From Bacterioplanoides pacificum (GTDB lineage Bacteria; Pseudomonadota; Gammaproteobacteria; Pseudomonadales; Oceanobacteraceae), in NCBI RefSeq assembly GCF_042648445.1, contig NZ_JBHRYB010000013.1, forward strand, positions 1 through 64,000: a stretch of 64,000 nt of DNA. Reading direction: 5' to 3'. A program made the translations under genes and the position numbers. Of this stretch, positions 57,582-64,000 are shown one piece after another. The notes beneath the pieces are model-generated. The model made no database searches and was not told the DNA's origin. It saw only the letters and a program-made list of their open reading frames with translations. Position 1 is the stretch's first letter; every line of letters starts with the position of its first letter.

Positions 57582-57610
57582 ATTATAGTCACGGGCCGGT
57601 CGATTTACAA
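57582..57610 (-). promoter_or_regulatory. sdhCDAB promoter (sigma70)
   Basis: On the minus strand TTGTAA, 17 nt, then a perfect TATAAT. Transcription would start near 57575 and give a leader of about 110 nt before sdhC. Confidence 0.75.
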
Positions 57611-57720
57611 ACCCTGACTCAAAGTGACGTTAAATCCACCTCACCATGGTAGTAATACCTAACCGGCGCTCAGCAACTATACTAGACCCCACTCACAGGC
57701 GCAGCTCGACCGCTGGGTAA

Positions 57721-57748
57721 TTGACAAACGAACTTCAGTACCTATAGT
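57721..57748 (+). promoter_or_regulatory. gltA promoter (sigma70)
   Basis: A perfect TTGACA, a 16-nt spacer and TATAGT, about 65 nt before the gltA ATG. The gltA ribosome site AGGAGG is at 57804-57809. The 350-nt gap with sdhC holds these divergent promoters and no gene. Confidence 0.8.
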
Positions 57749-57814
57749 TGTGCCCTTTCTTTTGAGGTCATGCCTTATTTATAAGGTTTTAATTCGAACA
57801 ACCAGGAGGCCTGT

Positions 57815-59095
57815 ATGGCTGACAAAAAAGCAACATTGAAAGTTGATGGCGTTGAGGAAACCCTAGAACTGCCGGTATATGAAGGCACTTTGGGCCCCGA
57901 CGTCGTTGACGTCCGTAGTCTGACGGGCAAAGGCCTGTTCACCTATGACCCTGGCTTCGTATCGACAGCTGCCACCGAATCCAAAATCACTTACATCGAC
58001 GGTGGTAAGGGTGTGTTGCTGCACCGCGGTTACCCGATTGAGCAATTAGCCGAAAAATCCGATTATCTGGAAACCTGCTACCTGTTGCTGCACGGCGAAC
58101 TGCCAACCGCAGAGGAAAAAGAAACCTTCCTCAGCACCATCAAGAACCACACCATGGTTCACGAACAGCTGAGCCACTTCTTCAATGGCTTCCGCCGCGA
58201 TGCCCACCCAATGGCCATCATGTGTGGTGTGGTTGGCGCACTGTCTGCGTTCTATCACGATTCACTGGACATTCATGACGATCATCACCGCGTGGTATCT
58301 GCGCACCGCCTGATCGCTAAAATGCCGACTCTGGCAGCAATGGTGTACAAATACAGCATCGGCCAGCCGTTCATGTTCCCGCGTAACGACCTGGATTACG
58401 CTGAAAACTTCCTGCACATGATGTTTAACACCCCATGTGAAGAGAAGAAAATCAGCCCGGTACTGGCGAAAGCCATGGACCGCATCTTCCTGCTGCACGC
58501 CGACCACGAGCAAAACGCTTCTACTTCTACCGTACGTCTGGCTGGCTCTACCGGCGCCAACCCGTTCGCCTGTATCGCTTCCGGTATTGCGGCCCTGTGG
58601 GGTCCTGCTCACGGTGGTGCTAACGAAGCCGTACTGAACATGCTGGAAGAAATCGGTGACGAATCCAACATCGATACATTCATCGCCAAAGCGAAAGACA
58701 AAGAAGATCCGTTCCGCCTGATGGGCTTCGGTCACCGTGTTTACAAAAACTTCGACCCACGTGCGAAGGTTATGAAACAAACCTGTGACGAAGTTCTGGC
58801 TGAACTGGGCATGGAAAACGATCCTCTGCTGAAGATCGCCATGAAGCTGGAAAAAATTGCCACCGAAGACGAATACTTCGTCAAACGCGGCCTGTATCCG
58901 AATGTCGACTTCTACTCCGGCATCATCCTGAAAGCGATTGGCATCCCTACGGAAATGTTTACCGTTATCTTTGCCACCGGCCGTACGCCAGGCTGGATCG
59001 CCCACTGGAATGAAATGATCAGCAGCGATTACCGTATCGGTCGTCCACGTCAGCTGTACACCGGTCATGAGAAGCGCGATTACCCGGCAAAATAA
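57815..59095 (+). CDS. gltA: Citrate synthase (type II)
   Basis: 426 residues, condensing acetyl-CoA and oxaloacetate. Catalytic His in ALWGPAHGGANEAVLNML and MGFGHRVYKNFDPRA, plus LLHADHEQNASTSTVRLAGS. The length and N-terminal extension are those of the NADH-regulated hexameric Gram-negative type. Divergent from sdhC; a clean terminator follows. Confidence 0.97.
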   Translation: MADKKATLKVDGVEETLELPVYEGTLGPDVVDVRSLTGKGLFTYDPGFVSTAATESKITYIDGGKGVLLHRGYPIEQLAEKSDYLETCYLLLHGELPTAEEKETFLSTIKNHTMVHEQLSHFFNGFRRDAHPMAIMCGVVGALSAFYHDSLDIHDDHHRVVSAHRLIAKMPTLAAMVYKYSIGQPFMFPRNDLDYAENFLHMMFNTPCEEKKISPVLAKAMDRIFLLHADHEQNASTSTVRLAGSTGANPFACIASGIAALWGPAHGGANEAVLNMLEEIGDESNIDTFIAKAKDKEDPFRLMGFGHRVYKNFDPRAKVMKQTCDEVLAELGMENDPLLKIAMKLEKIATEDEYFVKRGLYPNVDFYSGIILKAIGIPTEMFTVIFATGRTPGWIAHWNEMISSDYRIGRPRQLYTGHEKRDYPAK

Positions 59096-59108
59096 TCCGC
59101 CGATCCTG

Positions 59109-59137
59109 AAAAAACCGCTCAGCTGAGCGGTTTTTTT
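59109..59137 (+). terminator. Rho-independent terminator after gltA
   Basis: AAAAAACCGCTCA pairs with TGAGCGGTTTTTT around GC, ending in seven T's, 14 nt past the gltA stop. Confidence 0.93.
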
Positions 59138-59217
59138 ATACCCCGCCATCAGACATCAGCGTTGTGAAGCCGCAAACCTCAACTATTCTTTATCCAGCTA
59201 TTACTGATGGAATATTT

Positions 59218-59835
59218 ATGAGTTCTGCACCACGCCATACCTTAGGCAGTGTTTCCGGCGCTGCTCAGGGAGAACCCGACTGGAGCCAGATCGGCGAAAC
59301 CCTGGCCATGCTGGCGCTGGCCATCGCCCAGATCGACACCTCCCTGAACGAAGGCAGCCAGTCGGTTGATCAGCTGACACAAAGCTTTACCACCATGGCG
59401 GCCAACACCCAGAAAATTCTGCAACTGGCCAGCCAGCCAACAGACAAAGCAGACACTCCCAAGCATGACCATGAAGATTCAGCCGCCGGTAGCGATATTT
59501 CCGACCTGGCCCACCAGGTGAACGATGAAATTCAGCAGGCGGTTATTGCTTTTCAGTTTTACGACCGCCTGACCCAGCGACTGGAACACGTTGGTGACAG
59601 CCTGGAACGCATGGGACACCTGATGGCCGACGCCAAAGAACGCTATCAACCCGACGCCTGGCGCACCCTACAGGAACACATCAAAGGCAATTACACCATG
59701 GAAGCGGAGCGCATTATGTTTGAGCATATTATGGCAGGACACTCCGTTTCCCAGGCGCTGGAAATTTATCGCCATCACTTCGAACAGGGAGACGACGAAA
59801 GCTTCGGTACCAGTGATGAAATCGAGTTATTCTGA
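59218..59835 (+). CDS. Unknown helical protein with a CheZ-like active-site pattern
   Basis: 205 residues from ATG 59218; the frame opens 18 codons earlier, but this start has GGA 7 nt upstream. All-helical in appearance. The N-terminal helix (SVDQLTQSFTTMAANTQKIL) resembles chemoreceptor or coiled-coil heptads, then comes a polar linker (about 80-95), then AVIAFQFYDRLTQRLEHVGD. The last stretch aligns with the CheZ phosphatase motif AQDFQDLTGQ: Asp116 and Gln120 match the catalytic Asp143 and Gln147 spacing. CheV lies nearby on the other strand. A CheY-P-type phosphatase or a response-regulator binding protein is an inference; I do not know the family name. Confidence 0.75.
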   Translation: MSSAPRHTLGSVSGAAQGEPDWSQIGETLAMLALAIAQIDTSLNEGSQSVDQLTQSFTTMAANTQKILQLASQPTDKADTPKHDHEDSAAGSDISDLAHQVNDEIQQAVIAFQFYDRLTQRLEHVGDSLERMGHLMADAKERYQPDAWRTLQEHIKGNYTMEAERIMFEHIMAGHSVSQALEIYRHHFEQGDDESFGTSDEIELF

Positions 59836-60651
59836 CTCAGCGCACAAGCTGGCCATCAATGAGTCTCCCACAGCCAGCTCCGTGACATCGTAGTCGATGG
59901 CATTCTGGCCAAAGACAATCTGACCATCCACACGAAACGACTGCTTCAGCGCCTCCAGCACATCCGCTTCCCGCTCCAGCGTGTCCATCCCGCGGGTGGG
60001 CACCACACAACGAACACAGGGTTTCACCAGGTCGAGATATCCGCGCTCCAGCTCCAGGCGCTTCCAGCTTAACTCAGCAAACAGCTGCTCCGCCCCCGCT
60101 ACCACCACATTAGGGCGAAATCGCTCAACCGCGATATCACGCCCGACCTGCTGCGACAAATGATCCAGTGAGGCCTGAGTCACAACCAACAGCGGGTAAC
60201 CGTCGGCAAAGGCATGATAACGCCCCTGTGGAGCACGCTTAGGGCTGACCTGTCGTTGACTGCCGACAGGCAATTGCACCAGCCGGCAACGGCGCTGCAA
60301 AAGCGCCGAGAACCAGTCAGCAGCCCGATCCCCACAATCCTCGGCCATCAGGGTATCTTTCCAGACAGTCACCTCACGCAAGGACAAATCACTGCTCAGC
60401 GCCAGTTCAAAATCGTCCTGCCCCGGCGCACGGATCAGTAAACCCGCCAGCTCTCCGTCTTCGCGCCAGCGCAGTTCCGGCTGAATACGTGCCATAACCG
60501 GCAACTGCCGCTGACTGAGAAACTTCCCCTGTTCATCAACCAGCATAAAACGCCGGTCACCACGAGGGCCGAAGTCATCAAAACCCAGCTGATCAACCTC
60601 AACCGGGGCGCAGGATTTAATCGGATAGATAAAAAGACGGGAAATAATCAT
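59827..60651 (-). CDS. MOSC-domain protein (YcbX-like)
   Basis: 274 residues. N-terminal MOSC barrel (ISRLFIYPIKSCAPVEV, GPRGDRRFMLVDEQGKFLSQ) and a C-terminal MOSC domain with FRPNVVVAGAEQLFAE and the conserved Cys in LVKPCVRCVVPTRG. MOSC proteins carry sulfur or molybdenum-cofactor related activity; YcbX acts on N-hydroxylated compounds. It lacks the C-terminal ferredoxin domain of E. coli YcbX. ATG 60651 has CAGG 7 nt upstream. It overlaps the 3' end of the convergent CheZ-like gene by 9 nt. Confidence 0.87.
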   Translation of the reverse strand: MIISRLFIYPIKSCAPVEVDQLGFDDFGPRGDRRFMLVDEQGKFLSQRQLPVMARIQPELRWREDGELAGLLIRAPGQDDFELALSSDLSLREVTVWKDTLMAEDCGDRAADWFSALLQRRCRLVQLPVGSQRQVSPKRAPQGRYHAFADGYPLLVVTQASLDHLSQQVGRDIAVERFRPNVVVAGAEQLFAELSWKRLELERGYLDLVKPCVRCVVPTRGMDTLEREADVLEALKQSFRVDGQIVFGQNAIDYDVTELAVGDSLMASLCAESE

Positions 60652-60701
60652 GATGCTGCCTGACAAAGAACTCAAGAGCATCATGCTATAGCAGATTGGT
60701 G

Positions 60702-61649
60702 TCAGCCTAAAGGTGGCATACCGAGTTTTTCGCGCATTAAGCGTTGTGTTTCTTTCGCCATGGCCTCTGGCGCAAACTTCGACAGAAAACCATTACAGCC
60801 GACTTTCTCGACCATGGCTTTGTTAAAGTTACCCGACAGCGAAGTATGCAAAATGATAAAGGTATCTTTAAGATCCGGATCACGACGAATCTCAGTCGTC
60901 AGCATATAACCATCCATCTCCGGCATTTCCGCATCGGTAATGATCATCACCAGATCTTCGCTGATATTGCGCCCCATTTCCTTCCAGTGCATCAGTAACT
61001 GGTGAGCTTCCAGACCGTTATTAGCCTGCACGATATTCAGCCCCATCGGCTCCAGCACAGAGTGCATCTGCTGCAATGCAACCGACGAATCATCAACAAT
61101 CAGAATATCTTTGCCTTTGATACGCTGCAGCAGCTCCTGATCGTAGACATCGTCCGATAATTTCATATTGTAAGGTGCGATCTCCGCCAACACCTTTTCG
61201 ACGTCGATAATCTCAACGATACGGTCATCAATCCGGGTAATGGCCGTCAGATAATGCTGACGACCCGCGCCACCCGGCGGCGGTAATATTTCACTCCAGT
61301 TCATATTAACAATCCGGTCCACACCGCCCACCAGAAACGCCTGTACCGTCATATTGTATTCCGTCACGATAATAGTGGCCTCGTCGTCCGGAGCCTTCAG
61401 CGGCCCCATACGAATAGCCTGGCGTAAATCCACCACCGGTACCGTCTGACCACGCAGGTGAGTCACCCCACGCACCACCGGATGCCGGTCCGGTATTTCA
61501 GTCAGATGGGGCAGGCGCATCACCTCCTGCACCTTAAAAACGTTAATCGCAAACTGCTGAGTGCCACCCAGATTAAACAGCAACAACTCGAGACGATTCT
61601 GGCCAACGAGCTTGGTTCTGGCGTCAACGGTACTGAGAACACCGCTCAT
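60702..61649 (-). CDS. cheV: Chemotaxis protein CheV (CheW-receiver fusion)
   Basis: 315 residues from ATG 61649, with GGAG 6 nt upstream. A CheW-like domain (LLLFNLGGTQQFAINVFKVQ, about 25-165) is joined to a receiver domain (ILIVDDSSVALQQMHSVLEP from about 185), with the phospho-acceptor Asp in MIITDAEMPEMDGY, and Thr and Lys in LHTSLS and FLSKFAPE. CheV couples receptors to CheA and is itself phosphorylated. Divergent from the EAL-HDOD gene with 85 nt between starts. Confidence 0.93.
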   Translation of the reverse strand: MSGVLSTVDARTKLVGQNRLELLLFNLGGTQQFAINVFKVQEVMRLPHLTEIPDRHPVVRGVTHLRGQTVPVVDLRQAIRMGPLKAPDDEATIIVTEYNMTVQAFLVGGVDRIVNMNWSEILPPPGGAGRQHYLTAITRIDDRIVEIIDVEKVLAEIAPYNMKLSDDVYDQELLQRIKGKDILIVDDSSVALQQMHSVLEPMGLNIVQANNGLEAHQLLMHWKEMGRNISEDLVMIITDAEMPEMDGYMLTTEIRRDPDLKDTFIILHTSLSGNFNKAMVEKVGCNGFLSKFAPEAMAKETQRLMREKLGMPPLG

Positions 61650-61734
61650 ATCACACTCCAATCATTTACTTTTCCTGAAAGTGTAGCCAAGCTACTGAAA
61701 AACGCACCGCAATTGCAGCTACACTAGAAGGGTT

Positions 61735-62988
61735 ATGTCGGAAAAGAACACAAGAACAATGTCTGAATTACCCCTGCTGGCACGCCAACCCATACTCGAC
61801 AACAATCTTCAGGTGGTTGGATACGAGTTATTGTGCCGGCCGCTGCCGCAGGATACTCAGCAATGGCAGGAAACCTATGGCGATTACGCCACCAGCGAGG
61901 TGATGATTGGCGCCTATCAGGAAATCGGGTTTGAGACCGTCACTCGTGGCCTGCCAGCATTTATCAACTTTACCCGGGGCTGGTTACTTAACCCGCCGAT
62001 CATCTCCGCCAAGGTGCTGGTGGCAGAAATTCTCGAATACATCCAGGCCGATGACGACAGCATCCGGGCGATTGAAAAGCTGCGGCGGATGAATTACCGG
62101 GTGGCGCTGGATGACTTTGTCGGTGCCGATAATCAGGTGGCACTGCTGCCCTATGTCGACATCATTAAAGTAGACATACTGCAACTGGACGACCTGGATC
62201 AGCTGGCTGCGCTGATCAGCCGTTATCAGCGCCCCGGGTTAACCTGGCTGGCGGAAAAAGTGGAAACCGCGGAAGAATACGAAATCTGTCGCGATGCCGG
62301 CTGCACCTTATTTCAGGGATATTTTTTCGCCCGACCAGCGGTCATGTACGGCCGCCGCATTCCGGACAACAAAATCAGCATCATGCAGCTGATCGAACAA
62401 CTCAACCGGCCGGATGTCGAGATTACTGACGTCAGCCGCGTATTGCAAAGCGAACCACAGCTGAGCTTTCGTCTGCTACAACTGGTGAACTCCGCAGCCA
62501 TCGGCTGCGTCAGTGAAGTCACCTCGATCCAGCATGCCATCACCCTCGCCGGACTGGACCGCATCCGCGCCTGGGCCAACGTGCTGGCACTGGGGCAGCT
62601 GAGCGATAAACCGCAGATTTTACGGGAACAGGCGGTGTTACGTGGCTACCTGGCTCAGCAACTGGCCAGTATCAGCACACACCTCGACCCGAATACCGCT
62701 TTCACCATCGGCCTGTTTTCGTTACTGGATGCGTTTATGGATCTGCCGATGTCCGAGCTATGTGACCGCTTACATTTACCCGACGCCCTGCGCGACGCCT
62801 TACTGACACGCCAGGGAAATTATGGCGAACTTTTGTCTCTAACCGAGCATTATGAACAAGCCAACTGGCATAAAGTCGACTGGCCCCGACTGCAACAACT
62901 GGGCATTCACAGCGCGCAACTGAGTCAGTGTTATCAGCAGGCACTGCAGGACTGCCGTGAATTATTGTCGCCGCAACACCAGAGATAA
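61735..62988 (+). CDS. EAL-HDOD signalling protein
   Basis: 417 residues (or 409 from the ATG at 61759). An N-terminal EAL-type domain (LLARQPILDNNLQVVGYELL, about 12-205) retains Glu in YELL, Asn in FINFTR, Glu in EILE, DD in VALDDF, Lys in IIKVD, Glu in AEKVE and Gln in FQGYFFARP. The EAL tripeptide itself reads YEL. A C-terminal HDOD domain follows (about 215-400; LSFRLLQLVNSAAIG, SIQHAITLAGLDRIRAWANV). Members are usually thought not to cleave c-di-GMP, but many catalytic positions are kept here. The divergent cheV suggests a role in motility control. Confidence 0.9.
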   Translation: MSEKNTRTMSELPLLARQPILDNNLQVVGYELLCRPLPQDTQQWQETYGDYATSEVMIGAYQEIGFETVTRGLPAFINFTRGWLLNPPIISAKVLVAEILEYIQADDDSIRAIEKLRRMNYRVALDDFVGADNQVALLPYVDIIKVDILQLDDLDQLAALISRYQRPGLTWLAEKVETAEEYEICRDAGCTLFQGYFFARPAVMYGRRIPDNKISIMQLIEQLNRPDVEITDVSRVLQSEPQLSFRLLQLVNSAAIGCVSEVTSIQHAITLAGLDRIRAWANVLALGQLSDKPQILREQAVLRGYLAQQLASISTHLDPNTAFTIGLFSLLDAFMDLPMSELCDRLHLPDALRDALLTRQGNYGELLSLTEHYEQANWHKVDWPRLQQLGIHSAQLSQCYQQALQDCRELLSPQHQR

Positions 62989-63009
62989 TATGATGGCCGC
63001 GGACAGCGT

Positions 63010-63040
63010 CATTACCGGTTATTTCGGATAACCGGTAATG
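63010..63040. terminator. Perfect hairpin across the FGGY kinase stop
   Basis: CATTACCGGTTAT and ATAACCGGTAATG form a 13-bp perfect stem with a TTCGG loop. It includes the stop codon and last codons of the kinase and lies 22 nt past the EAL-HDOD stop. There is no T-run, so it may protect both convergent mRNA ends instead of terminating alone. Confidence 0.55.
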
Positions 63041-64000
63041 TCACGAATCGACTGATACAGAGGCTTCATACGTTTGTACATTTTCTGATAAACCTCTTTA
63101 TACAAACGATCATACAACTGCACCGTCGGCCGTTGCGGCTGGAAAATATCCCCTACACGAGTCATATTTTCGATCGCACTGTCATAATCCGGATACAGCC
63201 CCAGCCCCACACAACAGTTAATGGCCGCCCCCAGGCCAGAGGCCTCATAGGTATGTGGTCGTTCGGCCGGCATACCAAAGATATCGGCCGTTAACTGCAT
63301 TGCGGCATCACTTTGGGAGCCCCCGCCGGAAACCCGCAGACGGGTGATTTTGGTGCCACTGCGTTTTTCGATCTGTTCTTTACCGGCACGCAGCTCATAC
63401 GCCAGGCCTTCGAGGATAGCGCGGTAAATATGAGCACGTTTATGCACATCACCAAAGCCGATAATAGCGCCTTTACCTTCCGGTCCTGGCTGACGTACAC
63501 CCGGCGACCAGTAAGGCTGCATCATCAGCCCCATAGAACCTGCAGGCACCTGGTTTAATAATTCATCGAATAACATTTCCGGCTCAACACCCAGCTCTTT
63601 GGCTTTGCGTTGCTCCGCCTGGGCAAATTCATTTTTAAACCAGCTGACCATCCAGAAACCGCGGTACACCATCATTTCGGTGTTATAAACTTTGGGCATG
63701 GCCGCGGTATAAGGCGGGATAAAGGGTAACGTTTCGACGTATTTTCTGGTGGCGGTATTAATGGTGGCGGTGGTGCCATAACTCAGGCAACCGATATGGG
63801 CATCAATTCCCCCGGCACCCAATACTTCACAGGCCTTATCCGACGCAGCGGCAATCATGGTTAAACCGGCAGGCAAACCCGTGAGTGCGGCGGCCTCATC
63901 ACTCAGCGTGCCCAACTCCTCACCCGGCTGTACCAGTTCCGGCATCATATCGCGAGTAGCGGCCAACAACTTCCACTTCAGATCACTTTTTTTCGCCCAT
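63019..64000 (-). CDS. FGGY-family carbohydrate kinase, C-terminal part (5' end off window)
   Basis: 327 residues are visible and the frame is open to the right edge (WAKKSDLKWKLLAATRDMMP), so the N-terminus with the substrate domain is missing. The FGGY C-terminal ATPase lobe is clear: MIAAASDKACEVLGAGG, CLSYGTTATINTATRKY, the adenosine region LRVSGGGSQSDAAMQLTADI and EASGLGAAINCCVGLGLYPD. It phosphorylates a sugar or polyol; the substrate cannot be told from this part. Confidence 0.9.
   Translation of the reverse strand, partial: WAKKSDLKWKLLAATRDMMPELVQPGEELGTLSDEAAALTGLPAGLTMIAAASDKACEVLGAGGIDAHIGCLSYGTTATINTATRKYVETLPFIPPYTAAMPKVYNTEMMVYRGFWMVSWFKNEFAQAEQRKAKELGVEPEMLFDELLNQVPAGSMGLMMQPYWSPGVRQPGPEGKGAIIGFGDVHKRAHIYRAILEGLAYELRAGKEQIEKRSGTKITRLRVSGGGSQSDAAMQLTADIFGMPAERPHTYEASGLGAAINCCVGLGLYPDYDSAIENMTRVGDIFQPQRPTVQLYDRLYKEVYQKMYKRMKPLYQSIRDITGYPK

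Noticed and set aside
58262..59149. Minus-strand frame of 295 codons opposite gltA
   Set aside because: Antisense of citrate synthase, running through its terminator; no domain visible.

Overview
The window looks like chromosomal DNA of a marine gammaproteobacterium, probably Oceanospirillales (Thalassolituus/Oceanobacter-like). This is inferred from gene content and from a gene order that follows Pseudomonas (leuC-leuD-leuB-asd-fimV-truA-trpF ... folC-dedD-cvpA-purF-metZ and gltA / sdhCDAB-sucAB-lpd-sucCD). I see no rRNA, tRNA, CRISPR array, transposase or phage gene. Coding density is very high and most genes lie on the minus strand.

Region 1 (1-13344, minus strand) is the accessory part: a two-partner secretion locus. 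Its order of transcription is a short TPS-domain exoprotein (649 aa), an FhaC/CdiB-type outer-membrane transporter joined to it by a TAATG stop/start overlap, and, 24 nt later, a giant FHA/CdiA-type exoprotein. The giant frame starts at 9703 and is still open at the left edge after more than 3230 codons. Its domain order (signal, TPS, FHA-1 repeats, aromatic-rich AT-rich insert, YP-like segment, FHA-2 repeats) is that of contact-dependent inhibition CdiA proteins. Any toxin tip and immunity gene would lie beyond the window.

Region 2 (13.4-24.1 kb) holds epmC-rhlB plus an unknown secreted protein, a MATE exporter, a DUF808 membrane protein, two thioredoxin-fold proteins in head-to-head arrangement, and a MoxR-DUF58-TgpA operon.

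Region 3 (24.2-42.6 kb) is conserved biosynthesis: metZ, purF, cvpA, dedD, folC, trpFBA, truA, fimV, asd, leuB, leuD, leuC and a divergent LysR regulator with a perfect T-N11-A palindrome. trpBA occupies the place where accD sits in relatives. The leuD-leuB gap carries two oppositely oriented palindromic elements with CsrA-site-like GGA hairpins.

Region 4 (42.7-59.1 kb) holds a UspE-type stress protein, a flavodoxin-like reductase, prpE, and the TCA block sucDC-lpdA-sucBA-sdhBADC (minus strand) with divergent gltA. sdhC and gltA each have a recognisable sigma70 promoter.

Region 5 (59.2-64.0 kb) is signalling: a small protein with a CheZ-like D-x3-Q active-site pattern, a MOSC protein, CheV, an EAL-HDOD protein, and the C-terminal part of an FGGY sugar kinase cut by the right edge.
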